In this document: positions 8,822 to 17,870 of the stretch, piece after piece
Numbering within the stretch: the stretch's first letter is position 1
How the letters are laid out: each line of letters begins with the position of its first letter
Assembly (NCBI RefSeq): GCF_900116535.1
Contig: NZ_FPAU01000001.1
Span: 1,289,218 to 1,353,217, forward strand
Length of the DNA stretch: 64,000 bases
Origin: Kosakonia arachidis
Lineage (GTDB): Bacteria; Pseudomonadota; Gammaproteobacteria; Enterobacterales; Enterobacteriaceae
Direction: 5' to 3'
Notes under the pieces: generated by a model
What the model was told of the DNA's origin: nothing
Seen by the model: the letters and a program-made list of their open reading frames with translations, nothing else
Database searches by the model: none
Program-made: the position numbers and the translations under genes

Positions 8822-10273
8822 GTGAACACATTAAACCGTCGCAACTTTCCCGGCGCTGAGTACCCTGAACGCATCATTCAGTTCGGCGAAGGGAATTTCT
8901 TGCGCGCTTTTGTTGACTGGCAAATCGATCTGCTGAACGAACACACCGACCTTGATGCCGGTGTGGTGGTCGTTCGTCCGATCCAGAGTGATTTTCCGCC
9001 GTCTCTGAGCACGCAGGATGGCCTCTATACCACGATTATTCGCGGCCTGAACGAGCAGGGCGAAGCAGTGAGCGATGCGCGTCTTATCCGTTCTGTTAAC
9101 CGTGAAATCAGTGTCTATGGTCAGTACGATGAGTTCCTGAAACTGGCCCACAACCCGAATATCCGCTTTGTGTTTTCCAATACCACAGAAGCGGGCATCA
9201 GCTACCATGCGGGCGATAAATTCAACGATGCGCCGGCCGTCAGTTACCCGGCAAAACTGACCCGTCTGCTGTTCGAACGCTTCAGCCACTTCGCTGGCGC
9301 GGCCGATAAAGGCTGGGTGATCATTCCGTGTGAACTGATTGATTACAACGGCGACGCGCTGCATGAACTGGTAGTGCGTTATGCTCAGGAGTGGGCGCTG
9401 GGCGCAGAATTCCTCCAGTGGCTGGAGGCGGCGAACGATTTCTGCTCCACGCTGGTTGACCGCATCGTAACCGGTTATCCGCGTGATGAAGTGGCGAAAC
9501 TGGAAGCTGAACTGGGCTACCGCGACAGCTTCCTCGACACTGCAGAGCACTTCTATCTGTTTGTGATCCAGGGTCCGAAATCACTGGCATCAGAACTGCG
9601 TCTCGATAAACTGCCGCTTAACGTCCTGATTGTTGATGACATTAAGCCTTATAAAGAACGTAAAGTGGCAATCCTCAACGGCGCGCATACCGCGCTGGTA
9701 CCGGTGGCATTCCAGGCTGGTCTGGATACCGTCGGCGAAGCGATGAACGACAGCGAAATCTGCGCATTTGTTGAAAAAGCAATTTATGAAGAGATCATTC
9801 CGGTACTCGATCTGCCGCGCGATGAGCTGGAATCGTTCGCCAGCGCCGTGACCGGGCGTTTCCGCAACCCGTACATCAAGCATCAGTTGCTGTCGATTGC
9901 GCTGAACGGCATGACCAAATTCCGTACCCGCATTCTGCCGCAGTTGCTGGCAGGGCAGAAAGCGACTGGCAAATTGCCTGCACGTCTGACGTTCGCGCTT
10001 GCCGCGTTGATTGCATTCTACCGCGCTGAGCGTAACGGACAGTCCTATCCGGTACAGGATGATGCGCACTGGATCGAGCGTTACCAGCAGTTGTGGAGCC
10101 AGCACGGCGATCGCCAGATCAGTACCAGTGAACTGGTGAAAACCGTGTTGTCCGTCAGTGAACACTGGGAACAGGATCTGAGCAAAGTCGCCGGTCTGGT
10201 GGAACAGGTGTCGCTGGATCTGGATGCGATTCTGCTGCGTGGCATGCGTGAAGCGGTAAAACCGCTGTGCTAA
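8822..10273 (+). CDS. uxaB: Altronate oxidoreductase (tagaturonate reductase) UxaB
   Basis: It reduces D-tagaturonate to D-altronate with NADH in galacturonate catabolism. At 483 residues it has the length of E. coli UxaB and is close to it along its whole length. Examples are the N-terminal [18 protein letters not shown], the catalytic-domain stretch [19 protein letters not shown], and the C-terminal [13 protein letters not shown] follows a good AGGAG site. It belongs to the conserved block with dgcF and yneE, and an intrinsic terminator follows. Confidence 0.97.
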   Translation: MNTLNRRNFPGAEYPERIIQFGEGNFLRAFVDWQIDLLNEHTDLDAGVVVVRPIQSDFPPSLSTQDGLYTTIIRGLNEQGEAVSDARLIRSVNREISVYGQYDEFLKLAHNPNIRFVFSNTTEAGISYHAGDKFNDAPAVSYPAKLTRLLFERFSHFAGAADKGWVIIPCELIDYNGDALHELVVRYAQEWALGAEFLQWLEAANDFCSTLVDRIVTGYPRDEVAKLEAELGYRDSFLDTAEHFYLFVIQGPKSLASELRLDKLPLNVLIVDDIKPYKERKVAILNGAHTALVPVAFQAGLDTVGEAMNDSEICAFVEKAIYEEIIPVLDLPRDELESFASAVTGRFRNPYIKHQLLSIALNGMTKFRTRILPQLLAGQKATGKLPARLTFALAALIAFYRAERNGQSYPVQDDAHWIERYQQLWSQHGDRQISTSELVKTVLSVSEHWEQDLSKVAGLVEQVSLDLDAILLRGMREAVKPLC

Positions 10274-10289
10274 ACGGCAAAGGTTGAAC

Positions 10290-10320
10290 AGGAAAACCCG
10301 GCTGCGGCCGGGTTTTTTAT
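10290..10320 (+). terminator. Intrinsic terminator of uxaB
   Basis: AACCCGGC-TGC-GGCCGGGTT is followed by a TTTTAT run, 20-40 bp after the uxaB stop codon. This is a classical hairpin plus U-tract. Confidence 0.9.
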
Positions 10321-10508
10321 AGCGAATATTTTACAATCATTTTAGTTACAACATACTTATTCTATTAGTTGTATAACAGGTTTCAGTAACTTCTGTGCCA
10401 ATTAACGTCAGCCAGATTGCTTTTTCGTCACAGTTTATTAGCAAACTTGCAACTGTGATTGCGATCACGTTTAATAGCGAAGCTATCCCTTTTGCCTGCA
10501 ACTAAACC

Positions 10509-11423
10509 ATGATCGTTCGACCACAACAACACTGGCTTCCCCGTCTTTTCGTCTGGCACGGTTCGGTACTGCCGAAAATCAGTTCACGTCTGTTCATGAA
10601 CTTTCTGCTCTCCATCGTCGTGGTGTTGATGCTTCCCTGGTATACTTCGCTGGGCATCAAACTGACTGTCGCACCATTCAGCATTCTCGGCGTGGCTATC
10701 GCTATCTTTCTTGGATTTCGTAATAACGCCTGTTATTCGCGCTACAGCGAAGCACGTGTGCTATGGGGACAATTGATGATTGCCTCACGCTCACTGCTGC
10801 GGGAAGTGAAAACCACGCTACCGAATGAAGGTGATATCACGCATTTCATTCGTCTTCAGGTGGCTTTTGCTCACAGCTTGCGCATGACGCTGCGACGTAA
10901 ACAGCAGACGGAAACGCTGGCGAAATATTTAACGGCTGAAGAGTTGCAGGTAGTGCTGGGGGCGCATTCGCCTGCGAACCGCATCCTGCTGATCATGGCG
11001 GAGTGGCTGGGAGCGCGTCGTGCGCAGGGGGCGCTTTCGGACATCTTATTCCAGAGCATTACGCAGCGGCTGCATGATATGTCCGTGGTACTTTCCGGCT
11101 GCGAGCGCATTTTTACCACGCCGCTGCCTTTTGCTTATTCACTGATTCTGCACCGCACGGTCTATCTGTTCTGCATTATGTTGCCGTTTGCGCTGGTGGT
11201 AGATTTGCACTACATGACGCCGTTTGTTTCCGTGCTGATCTCTTACACGTTTATCTCGCTGGATACGCTGGCGGAAGAACTGGAAGAGCCGTTTGGCGTC
11301 GAGGATAACGATCTGCCATTGGATGCGATGTGCAATGCTCTTGAGATCGATCTGCTACAAATGCAGGGCGAAAAAAGGTTACCGCACAAAATGACTGCAG
11401 ACAAAAATTATCAGTTAACCTAA
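10509..11423 (+). CDS. yneE: Bestrophin-family membrane protein YneE
   Basis: This is a predicted inner-membrane protein of 304 residues, the length of E. coli YneE (bestrophin/UPF0187 family), in the same position after uxaB. Hydrophobic segments lie at about 27-46, 52-70 and 215-250. The family signature region LGFRNNACYSRYSEARVLWGQL and the late segment PFGVEDNDLPLD are present. Bacterial relatives form pentameric ion channels, and the ion carried by this protein is not known. The Shine-Dalgarno is weak (GCAACTAAACC). Confidence 0.9.
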   Translation: MIVRPQQHWLPRLFVWHGSVLPKISSRLFMNFLLSIVVVLMLPWYTSLGIKLTVAPFSILGVAIAIFLGFRNNACYSRYSEARVLWGQLMIASRSLLREVKTTLPNEGDITHFIRLQVAFAHSLRMTLRRKQQTETLAKYLTAEELQVVLGAHSPANRILLIMAEWLGARRAQGALSDILFQSITQRLHDMSVVLSGCERIFTTPLPFAYSLILHRTVYLFCIMLPFALVVDLHYMTPFVSVLISYTFISLDTLAEELEEPFGVEDNDLPLDAMCNALEIDLLQMQGEKRLPHKMTADKNYQLT

Positions 11424-11501
11424 TCTTTAGGACATGAGAGTAAGACACATTACGCATTTTTTGGCTTTAATGACATTACTCACCTTAAAGAGGGACGCGC
11501 G

Positions 11502-11606
11502 ATGGAAAACTCAGACAGAACGATATCGCTGGCCGTAACGTTGGTTGTCAGCTTATCTCTTCTCGCTACGGCGTGGGATCTCTCATTCGTTAGTCACTTG
11601 CCCTGA
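11502..11606 (+). CDS. Putative 34-aa single-span membrane protein
   Basis: A short frame begins at ATG 11502 after a good AGAGGG ribosome-binding site and encodes 34 residues. Residues about 8-25 (ISLAVTLVVSLSLLATAW) are one hydrophobic helix with a short charged N-terminus and a short tail ending SHLP. It lies downstream of yneE on the same strand and just before the convergent regulator gene. I do not recognise a named homologue. Size, hydrophobicity and ribosome-binding site resemble known enterobacterial small membrane proteins, but coding is unproven. Confidence 0.5.
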   Translation: MENSDRTISLAVTLVVSLSLLATAWDLSFVSHLP

Positions 11607-11610
11607 ACGT

Positions 11611-13011
11611 CTACTGCCCGCCAGCCAGCGCCCGCGTTTCTGCAGCCGGGCGCTGCAATAACGCTTCTGCTTCCGCATACGATCGTACATTGGTATAGCC
11701 AATAATCAGGCCATAACGTTTGCAGGTCTGGTTATACCAGCGCGACAGCGGACTGACCTGCAATTCATGGCGCTGCCAGATCTCCGCCAGTGCCACATCC
11801 TGCGTGCTGGTGCGTAAAAACGCGATAATATGCATGCCACCATCGGTGACTTCCACGTTGAACAGGTGCGGATAAATATTCTCCAGCGCGGCCAGCATGT
11901 GATTTCTGCGTTGCGAGTAGAGCGTGCGCATTTTTTTCAGATGTTGATAAAAGTGGCCTTCACCAAGAAAGGCAGCGAGAATTTTTTGTATCAGTACTGG
12001 CTGGCCGCTCTCGGTCAGCGCAGCGGTTTCGCGGAAACGGGCGAGCGCGGCGTGAGGTAACACAAGGTAGCCAATGCGCAGCGCGGGCATCACAGTCTTG
12101 CTGAAAGTTCCCATATAGATGACCCGATCATCACTATCGAGGCTCTTCATCGCTGGCAAGACTTTCCGGGTGTAGTGAAACTCTCCGTCATAATCATCTT
12201 CGATGATCCAACTTTCATTCTGGCTGGCCCATTTCAGCAACTGATGTTTGCGTGGCAGTGACAACGTAACCGCAAGCGGGCTTTGATGTGACGGTGTCAC
12301 AAATAGCACACGGGCATCATGGTGATAACGCAGTAAATAATCGACATTCACGCCTTGATCATCAACCGGCACGAAGTGCAAGTTGGCGGCGGCGCGTTTC
12401 AGCGCCTGCTGGCCGAAAAAGTAACCGGGATCTTCGAACAGCACCTTGTCACGGTCTGTCGCCAGCGTATTGAGGATCAAGCGCAGGTTATTGCTGTAAC
12501 CACTGGTAATAAAAACGTGCTCTGCCGAGCAGGATAATCCGCGCGAGACATTCACATAATGGGCGATGGCTTCACGCAGTGGCGTATAGCCCATCAGCGG
12601 GGGATTGGTCATCTCCAGAGGCTGCATGGAGCGCACCGCTTTACCGCACAGCAGCAGCCATTTCTTGTAGGGAAAGGCATCCAGCGACGGAATGCCGAGG
12701 CGCAAAAATCCTTGCTGATCGCGCAATACTTCCATCATGGCAGGAGGTTTTTCTTCGGCAACGGGTTGTTTTGGCGTTGGTTTCTGCGCAGGCAAAATCA
12801 GATCCGGGTTGACCCGCGTACCACGAGCACCCTGGCTGATAAGGTAACCTTCGCCGACCAGAATGGCCCATGCGGTTTCGACGGTTTTACGCGCCACGCC
12901 GAGTTCGTTGGCCAGCACGCGCACGGACGGAACCTTGTCGCCAGGCTTCAGTAACCCGCTGACAATGCTATGGCGATACTGCTCATAAATGCTCTTATAG
13001 CCGGGTTTCAT
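11611..13011 (-). CDS. MocR-type (GntR-aminotransferase) transcriptional regulator
   Basis: The 466-residue product has a GntR winged-helix DNA-binding domain (residues about 5-70, with PGDKVPSVRVLANELGVARKTVETAW). It is joined to an aminotransferase fold (about 100-450). The cofactor features are in place: EDDYDGEF at 271-278 and the PLP-binding lysine K305 in GTFSKTVMPALRIGYL. Such proteins sense PLP-linked or amino-compound effectors rather than catalyse. The gene is divergent from the AhpD-like gene with a 92-bp shared promoter region, so that gene is the likely target. Confidence 0.92.
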   Translation of the reverse strand: MKPGYKSIYEQYRHSIVSGLLKPGDKVPSVRVLANELGVARKTVETAWAILVGEGYLISQGARGTRVNPDLILPAQKPTPKQPVAEEKPPAMMEVLRDQQGFLRLGIPSLDAFPYKKWLLLCGKAVRSMQPLEMTNPPLMGYTPLREAIAHYVNVSRGLSCSAEHVFITSGYSNNLRLILNTLATDRDKVLFEDPGYFFGQQALKRAAANLHFVPVDDQGVNVDYLLRYHHDARVLFVTPSHQSPLAVTLSLPRKHQLLKWASQNESWIIEDDYDGEFHYTRKVLPAMKSLDSDDRVIYMGTFSKTVMPALRIGYLVLPHAALARFRETAALTESGQPVLIQKILAAFLGEGHFYQHLKKMRTLYSQRRNHMLAALENIYPHLFNVEVTDGGMHIIAFLRTSTQDVALAEIWQRHELQVSPLSRWYNQTCKRYGLIIGYTNVRSYAEAEALLQRPAAETRALAGGQ

Positions 13012-13103
13012 GTCCTACCTTTATTTTCAGGTTTTGCATCTTTTTACTAAGGCATAAGACAGTAATATAACCCCGGTCGAATCACTCCACGAGGTAAAAA
13101 AAC

Positions 13104-13583
13104 ATGAGCTCCCGCATCAATCTTTTCCAGACCGTTCCAGCGCTGATCAAAACCCTGTCTGATGCCAGCCAGGCATCGCATAACAGTAGCCTGGATATTA
13201 CTCTCAAAAATCTTGTCGATATTCGTGCATCGCAGCTCAACGGCTGCGCTTTTTGTCTGGATATGCATATGAAACAAGCCAAACTGTACGGTGAGCGCGA
13301 ACTGCGTCTCTACCATGTGGCTATCTGGCGTGAGTCGCCGCTGTTCACCGCAAAAGAGAAAGCAGCGCTGGCGCTGAGTGAAGCGCTAACTCAGCCGGGT
13401 AGCGATGGCGTACCGGATGCGTTGTACCGCGAAGCATGTGAGCATTTCAGTGAAGTGGAGTTGTCTGAACTGACATTTGCCATCGCCATTATCAATGCCT
13501 GGAACCGCCTGATGATTGCGTCACGTACGCTGCCGGGCACACTGGACAAGGCCTATGGCCTTGATCGTGCGCATCTGGAGTGA
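13104..13583 (+). CDS. Carboxymuconolactone decarboxylase / AhpD-like protein
   Basis: The product is a 159-residue all-helical AhpD-like protein. The redox motif is CAFCLDMH, with C48 and C51 spaced as CxxC and H55 following, as in alkylhydroperoxidase AhpD-core proteins. It probably reduces peroxides or acts as a thiol oxidoreductase. The exact partner is not identifiable. It starts behind a GAGGTAAAAAA ribosome-binding site and is divergent from the MocR-type regulator, whose target it probably is. Convergent with the LysR gene, it ends where that gene's frame ends. Confidence 0.9.
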   Translation: MSSRINLFQTVPALIKTLSDASQASHNSSLDITLKNLVDIRASQLNGCAFCLDMHMKQAKLYGERELRLYHVAIWRESPLFTAKEKAALALSEALTQPGSDGVPDALYREACEHFSEVELSELTFAIAIINAWNRLMIASRTLPGTLDKAYGLDRAHLE

Positions 13584-14471
13584 TCAACTCTCCCGGACAA
13601 AGTCGATAAACGCCCGTAATCCCTCCGGGATATGGCGATGTCCGGGATAGTAAAGACACAGACCCTGAAACGGCTGTGTCCATTCATCCAGCACGCTCAC
13701 CAGCCGTCCGGCACGTAAATCCTCTTCAATGTAAAACCCCGGCAGAAAGCCGACGCCCAGTCCGGCGCGAACGGCTGTAAGCGAAGTAAAAAAATCAGAA
13801 GTGGCAAGTCTGGGCGGGATTGCGAGGGCGTAATGCTGCCCGTGGCGTGACATCTCCCAACGATAAATCCCACCGTTCGCCATGCGCATGCAAATACCCT
13901 GATGTTGATAAAGATCATCCGGTGTCTGCGGTGTACCGTGTGTAGCGAACCACTCTGGTGTAGCCACCACCTGCATGCGGATATCGGGTGTGAGTGGAAC
14001 GGCAATCATATCCTGCGGGACGGATTCGCCAAGGCGAATACCGGCATCGTAACCCTCAGCCACAATATCAATCATCCGCGTTTCGCTGGCGATTTCGAGG
14101 CGCATCAGCGGATAACGGGCAAGAAAACGCACCACAATTCCATCGAGAAAAAGCTGACCAACGGCCTGCGGTATATTGATGCGTAGTGTGCCGGAGGGTG
14201 CCGCTGGAAGACTGTGGATCTCATCGGCTGCCTGCTGAATTTCACGTAGCGCCGGGCCAACCCGCGTCACAAAGCGATCTCCTGCTTCGGTTAACGCCAC
14301 ACTGCGGGTCGTGCGATGAAAAAGCCGCACATTAAGGCGGCTCTCCAGACCGGCAATGGCGTTGCTAACGGCCGTTGGCGACATATTCAGCGCCTGTGCC
14401 GCCGCGCGAAAACTGCCGAGGCGCATCACTGCCATCACCACTTCCAGCTCAATCAAACCTGAACGATGCAT
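13584..14471 (-). CDS. LysR-family transcriptional regulator
   Basis: It has 295 residues with an N-terminal winged helix (about 5-62: VVMAVMRLGSFRAAAQALNMSPTAVSNAIAGLE, in part) and a type 2 periplasmic-binding effector domain (about 90-290). The GYDAGIRLGESVPQDMIAVPL region is characteristic of the CrgA/DsdC-like LysR group, which often controls oxidoreductases. It is divergent from the aldehyde dehydrogenase gene at 14571, the probable target. The effector is unknown. Confidence 0.9.
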   Translation of the reverse strand: MHRSGLIELEVVMAVMRLGSFRAAAQALNMSPTAVSNAIAGLESRLNVRLFHRTTRSVALTEAGDRFVTRVGPALREIQQAADEIHSLPAAPSGTLRINIPQAVGQLFLDGIVVRFLARYPLMRLEIASETRMIDIVAEGYDAGIRLGESVPQDMIAVPLTPDIRMQVVATPEWFATHGTPQTPDDLYQHQGICMRMANGGIYRWEMSRHGQHYALAIPPRLATSDFFTSLTAVRAGLGVGFLPGFYIEEDLRAGRLVSVLDEWTQPFQGLCLYYPGHRHIPEGLRAFIDFVRES

Positions 14472-14570
14472 AGATTATCCCGAATTTCGAAACAACCTAT
14501 GAAGAATAGCGCGGATTATCTGCGCGATAAAGCTGTGACACACTGGATCCACAGTCCTAAGGAGGTTCCG

Positions 14571-15989
14571 ATGCAACGGGTAGAACAGATTTCGATTAAT
14601 GGGCAATGGGTCACCCCGCAGGGCACCGAGCTATTCGACCTTTTTAACCCGGCGACGGGGGAAGTAATTGGTCAGGTGCGTCTTGCCAATGAAGAGGATA
14701 CGCGCCGGGCGATAGCGGCGGCAAAAGCGGCGTTTGCCGGCTGGTCAGCCACCAGTGTGGCTGAACGAGTGGCGGCGCTGACACGGCTGCGCGATGCACT
14801 GGCCGCCAGTGAGCAGGCGCTGTTGCAGGCAATCGTCATGGAATATGGCGCGCCGAAAAGCCGTGCTGTCTGGATGGCCCGCTACCCGGTTGCTGTGGTT
14901 GATGAGGCGATTTCTGCGTTAAAGGCCTTTACGTTTCGCTCACAGACTGGCCTGGCACTGGTGGAGATGACACCGCTGGGTGTCGCTGGGCTTATTACGC
15001 CATGGAACAGCAACGCCGGATTTATTTGTGGCAAACTCGCAGCCGCGCTGGCTGCGGGCTGTACGGCGGTTGTCAAACCCAGTGAGATGAGCGCGCTGCA
15101 AACGCAGGTAGTGATAAATGCGCTGCATCAGGCGGCGCTGCCACCGGGCGTATTTAATATTGTCACCGGTCGGGGCGATGTGGTTGGTGAGGAGATTACC
15201 CGTCATCCGGATGTGGCCAAAATCTCGTTTACTGGCTCTACCGCTACCGGAAAATCGATTCTGCGCAACGCCGCGGAGAATTTTAAACGCGTCACGCTGG
15301 AGCTGGGCGGTAAATCGCCGACGATTATCCTCGATGATGCCAGCTTAGCGACAGCCGTGCCGCTGGCAATCCAGGCCGGATTGATGAACAGCGGCCAGGC
15401 CTGTATCGCCGGAACGCGGATTCTGGTTCCGCAATCGCGCAAAGCCGAGTGCGAAGCCGCGCTGGCGAAAGCTATGGCAGCGGTGAATGTTGGCGATCCA
15501 CGCGATCCGGCAACCACCGTCGGGCCGATGGTCAGTGAAAAGCAGTGGCAGCGCGTGCAATCTTATATTCGTCTCGGATTGCAGGAAGGCGCACGGTTGC
15601 TGGCAGGTGGTGAAGGGCGGCCGGAAAACTGCAGACAAGGGTGGTTCGTCCGGCCAACGTTGTTTGGCGGTGTGCGAAACGAGATGCGTATCGCACGGGA
15701 AGAGATTTTCGGGCCGGTGCTGACGGTAATGAGCTACCGGGATGAGGCTGATGCCGTAGCTATTGCTAATGATACGGAATACGGTTTAAGTGCACTGGTT
15801 CTGGGTGAAGACCGCGAACGGGCGCAACAAGTGGCAGCGCGAATCCATGCGGGCCGTGTGCAGGTCAATACGCTGGCGCATGAGCCGCGTGCGCCGTTTG
15901 GCGGCTTTAAACATTCCGGAATCGGGCGGGAGATGGGGGCGTGGGGGCTGTCAGCATTTATGGAACCTAAAGCGATCATCAGCGTATGA
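14571..15989 (+). CDS. NAD(P)-dependent aldehyde dehydrogenase
   Basis: The product has 472 residues. ATG at 14571 is chosen because of a near-perfect ribosome-binding site (AAGGAGG) 4 bp ahead, in place of a longer reading that would overlap the LysR gene. The family hallmarks are TPWNSNAGF (about 143-151), FTGSTATGK (220-228), the general-base E244 in LELGGKSP, and the catalytic C278 in NSGQACIAGTR. It oxidises an aldehyde to the acid in the cytoplasm, substrate unknown. The divergent LysR regulator next door is the likely controller. Confidence 0.92.
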   Translation: MQRVEQISINGQWVTPQGTELFDLFNPATGEVIGQVRLANEEDTRRAIAAAKAAFAGWSATSVAERVAALTRLRDALAASEQALLQAIVMEYGAPKSRAVWMARYPVAVVDEAISALKAFTFRSQTGLALVEMTPLGVAGLITPWNSNAGFICGKLAAALAAGCTAVVKPSEMSALQTQVVINALHQAALPPGVFNIVTGRGDVVGEEITRHPDVAKISFTGSTATGKSILRNAAENFKRVTLELGGKSPTIILDDASLATAVPLAIQAGLMNSGQACIAGTRILVPQSRKAECEAALAKAMAAVNVGDPRDPATTVGPMVSEKQWQRVQSYIRLGLQEGARLLAGGEGRPENCRQGWFVRPTLFGGVRNEMRIAREEIFGPVLTVMSYRDEADAVAIANDTEYGLSALVLGEDRERAQQVAARIHAGRVQVNTLAHEPRAPFGGFKHSGIGREMGAWGLSAFMEPKAIISV

Positions 15990-16015
15990 TTATAAGCGAA
16001 TGATCATAAGCGAAT

Positions 16016-16046
16016 AGCAGGCCCGCTGGGCGGGCCTGCTATCGGT
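16016..16046. terminator. Bidirectional terminator between convergent aldehyde dehydrogenase and chemoreceptor genes
   Basis: An 11-bp stem AGCAGGCCCGC-TGG-GCGGGCCTGCT is followed on the plus strand by ATCGGTTTT. It sits between two convergent genes and can serve both. Confidence 0.8.
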
Positions 16047-16047
16047 T

Positions 16048-17613
16048 TTAGCGTGCCAACTGGAAATAACGCACTGAATCGCGCAGACCTTCGCTTTGCT
16101 CAGTCATTGACTGCGCGGCAACGGCTGCCTGTTCCACCAGCGTGGCGTTCTGCTGAGTAACCTGATCCATCTGATCGATGGCGACGCTGATCTCTTTAAT
16201 GCCCTGATGCTGTTCGGTTGAAGCAGCCGAAATCTCCGCAACAATATCCGTCACTTTGTTCACCGAGGTGACAATCTCTTCCATTGCCCGGCTGGCTGTG
16301 TCAGCGTAGCGCGAGCCATCAGTGATTTTCTCTACTGTTCCCTCGATCAGTTGCTTGATCTCTTTTGCGGCCTCGGCGCTTTTCTGCGCCAGGTTGCGTA
16401 CTTCACCGGCGACCACGGCAAAGCCTTTACCCTGTTCTCCTGCGCGGGCGGCTTCAACGGCGGCGTTCAGTGCCAGGATGTTGGTCTGGAAAGCGATACC
16501 TTCAATAACGGAAATAATGTCGACAATTTTCTGCGAACTGGCCGAAATTTCATGCATGCGTTTCAGCATATCATCCACCTCTTTACCCCCTTTGACGGCG
16601 GTGTGCGATGTCTGACGCGCCAGGTCGCTCGCCTTACGGGCGTTTTCGGCGTTACTCTTCACGTTTTCTGTGATTTGCTGCATGTTCGACGACGTTTGTA
16701 CCAGCGACGCGGCCTGTTCTTCGGTACGCTGCGACAGATCGTTGTTGCCTTCGGAGATTTCGCTGGCGGCGTGGGAAATGGATTCACTGCCATCGATAAT
16801 GCCGTTAATGATCCCCGCCAGTCGGGCATTCATAAAGTGGATAGTCGCCAGCAGGCTCTGGGTATCGTTGTCACGCAGCTTGACCTGTGTACCCAGATTC
16901 CCTGCGGCAATTTCTTTCATGATCGACACCGCATACGCTGGCTCGCCGCCAAGCTGGCGCGACAGGTTACGCGAGATAAACAGGGCAATCACGCCGGTGG
17001 CAATCAGCGCCAGCAGCAGTAAACCGCTCAGCATATAAATCGCCTGTTTATAGCCCGCTTGCGAGGCTTCACCGGCCTCATTGCCGAGTGCGACTTCCAT
17101 ATCCACCAGCGTGGCCAGGTCTTTCATCAACTGCGTGCGGTATTTTGCCGACACCGCGCCGCTGATTTTGGCGGCTTCTGCGGCGTTGCCGCTTTTCATC
17201 TCTTCGATGACTTTAGCGTTCACATCGATAAAGTTTTTGAAGTTGTCAACCACCGTGGAGAAGAGGGCGCGCATCTCTTGTGGCTCATGTGCAGAGATAT
17301 TGGCGTAAGCCTGCTGCGCACGCAGGAACGTTTCCTGGTTTTGCAGCAATTCACCACGATGCTGCTCCAGCGATTCCGGCGTTGTTGAGGCGATGTACTG
17401 AACCTGCTGCAAGCGCATTTCAGCTAAGACGCCACGCATTTCAAGGGTATAGCGCACACCCGGTGTGCGATTTTTGCGGAACTGATCAATGTGATCTTTG
17501 CTCATATTTAGCTGATAAATAGACACAATGCCCAACAGTAACATCATGACAATGAGGATAGAGAAACCGATGAGCAACTTAGTCAATACGGTGGCTTGTG
17601 CTAATTTTTTCAT
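16048..17613 (-). CDS. Methyl-accepting chemotaxis protein (Tsr/Tar-like)
   Basis: This is a 521-residue inner-membrane chemoreceptor. The first membrane span is at about 12-32, a periplasmic helical sensor at about 35-187, the second span at about 188-212, and a HAMP domain follows. The long cytoplasmic coiled coil has the signalling tip [16 protein letters not shown] and [16 protein letters not shown]. Glutamate- and glutamine-rich methylation helices flank the tip (for example [14 protein letters not shown]). The C-terminus ends RYFQLAR with no NWETF tether. The ligand is not predictable. A CRP-like site lies upstream, consistent with catabolite control of motility genes. Confidence 0.94.
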   Translation of the reverse strand: MKKLAQATVLTKLLIGFSILIVMMLLLGIVSIYQLNMSKDHIDQFRKNRTPGVRYTLEMRGVLAEMRLQQVQYIASTTPESLEQHRGELLQNQETFLRAQQAYANISAHEPQEMRALFSTVVDNFKNFIDVNAKVIEEMKSGNAAEAAKISGAVSAKYRTQLMKDLATLVDMEVALGNEAGEASQAGYKQAIYMLSGLLLLALIATGVIALFISRNLSRQLGGEPAYAVSIMKEIAAGNLGTQVKLRDNDTQSLLATIHFMNARLAGIINGIIDGSESISHAASEISEGNNDLSQRTEEQAASLVQTSSNMQQITENVKSNAENARKASDLARQTSHTAVKGGKEVDDMLKRMHEISASSQKIVDIISVIEGIAFQTNILALNAAVEAARAGEQGKGFAVVAGEVRNLAQKSAEAAKEIKQLIEGTVEKITDGSRYADTASRAMEEIVTSVNKVTDIVAEISAASTEQHQGIKEISVAIDQMDQVTQQNATLVEQAAVAAQSMTEQSEGLRDSVRYFQLAR

Positions 17614-17681
17614 AATTCAACGCTGTGTGAATGGAGATAGTATTAATAACGGCAGTGTTGGGGATTTTATTGATTTATTTA

Positions 17682-17697
17682 TCTGATCAATATCACA
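17682..17697. promoter_or_regulatory. Candidate CRP site upstream of the chemoreceptor gene
   Basis: TCTGATCAATATCACA matches the CRP consensus TGTGA-N6-TCACA with one mismatch. It lies 69-84 bp before the chemoreceptor start codon. The rest of the 17614-17870 gap is AT-rich and I see no other clear feature in it. Confidence 0.45.
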
Positions 17698-17870
17698 ATT
17701 TACTCAGATTATTGTGCAAAAACTCGCATCGCAAAGCGTAATTTAGGATAAAACCATTTTGGCTGTTAATAATTTAACCGATTTACATTTTTATGAAGTG
17801 AAATAATGTTTCATGCCTTGGCAATGTGCGGGGTGATTTTAATTTTTACATACTAAAAAAATGGTGAAAA

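Noticed and set aside
14466-14570. N-terminal extension of the aldehyde dehydrogenase overlapping the LysR gene
   Set aside because: The strong AAGGAGG site and the normal family start point to ATG 14571.
17614-17870. Sigma-28 flagellar promoter for the chemoreceptor gene
   Set aside because: A GCCGTTAT-like box is present on the minus strand, but the TAAA box is 3 bp too close to it.
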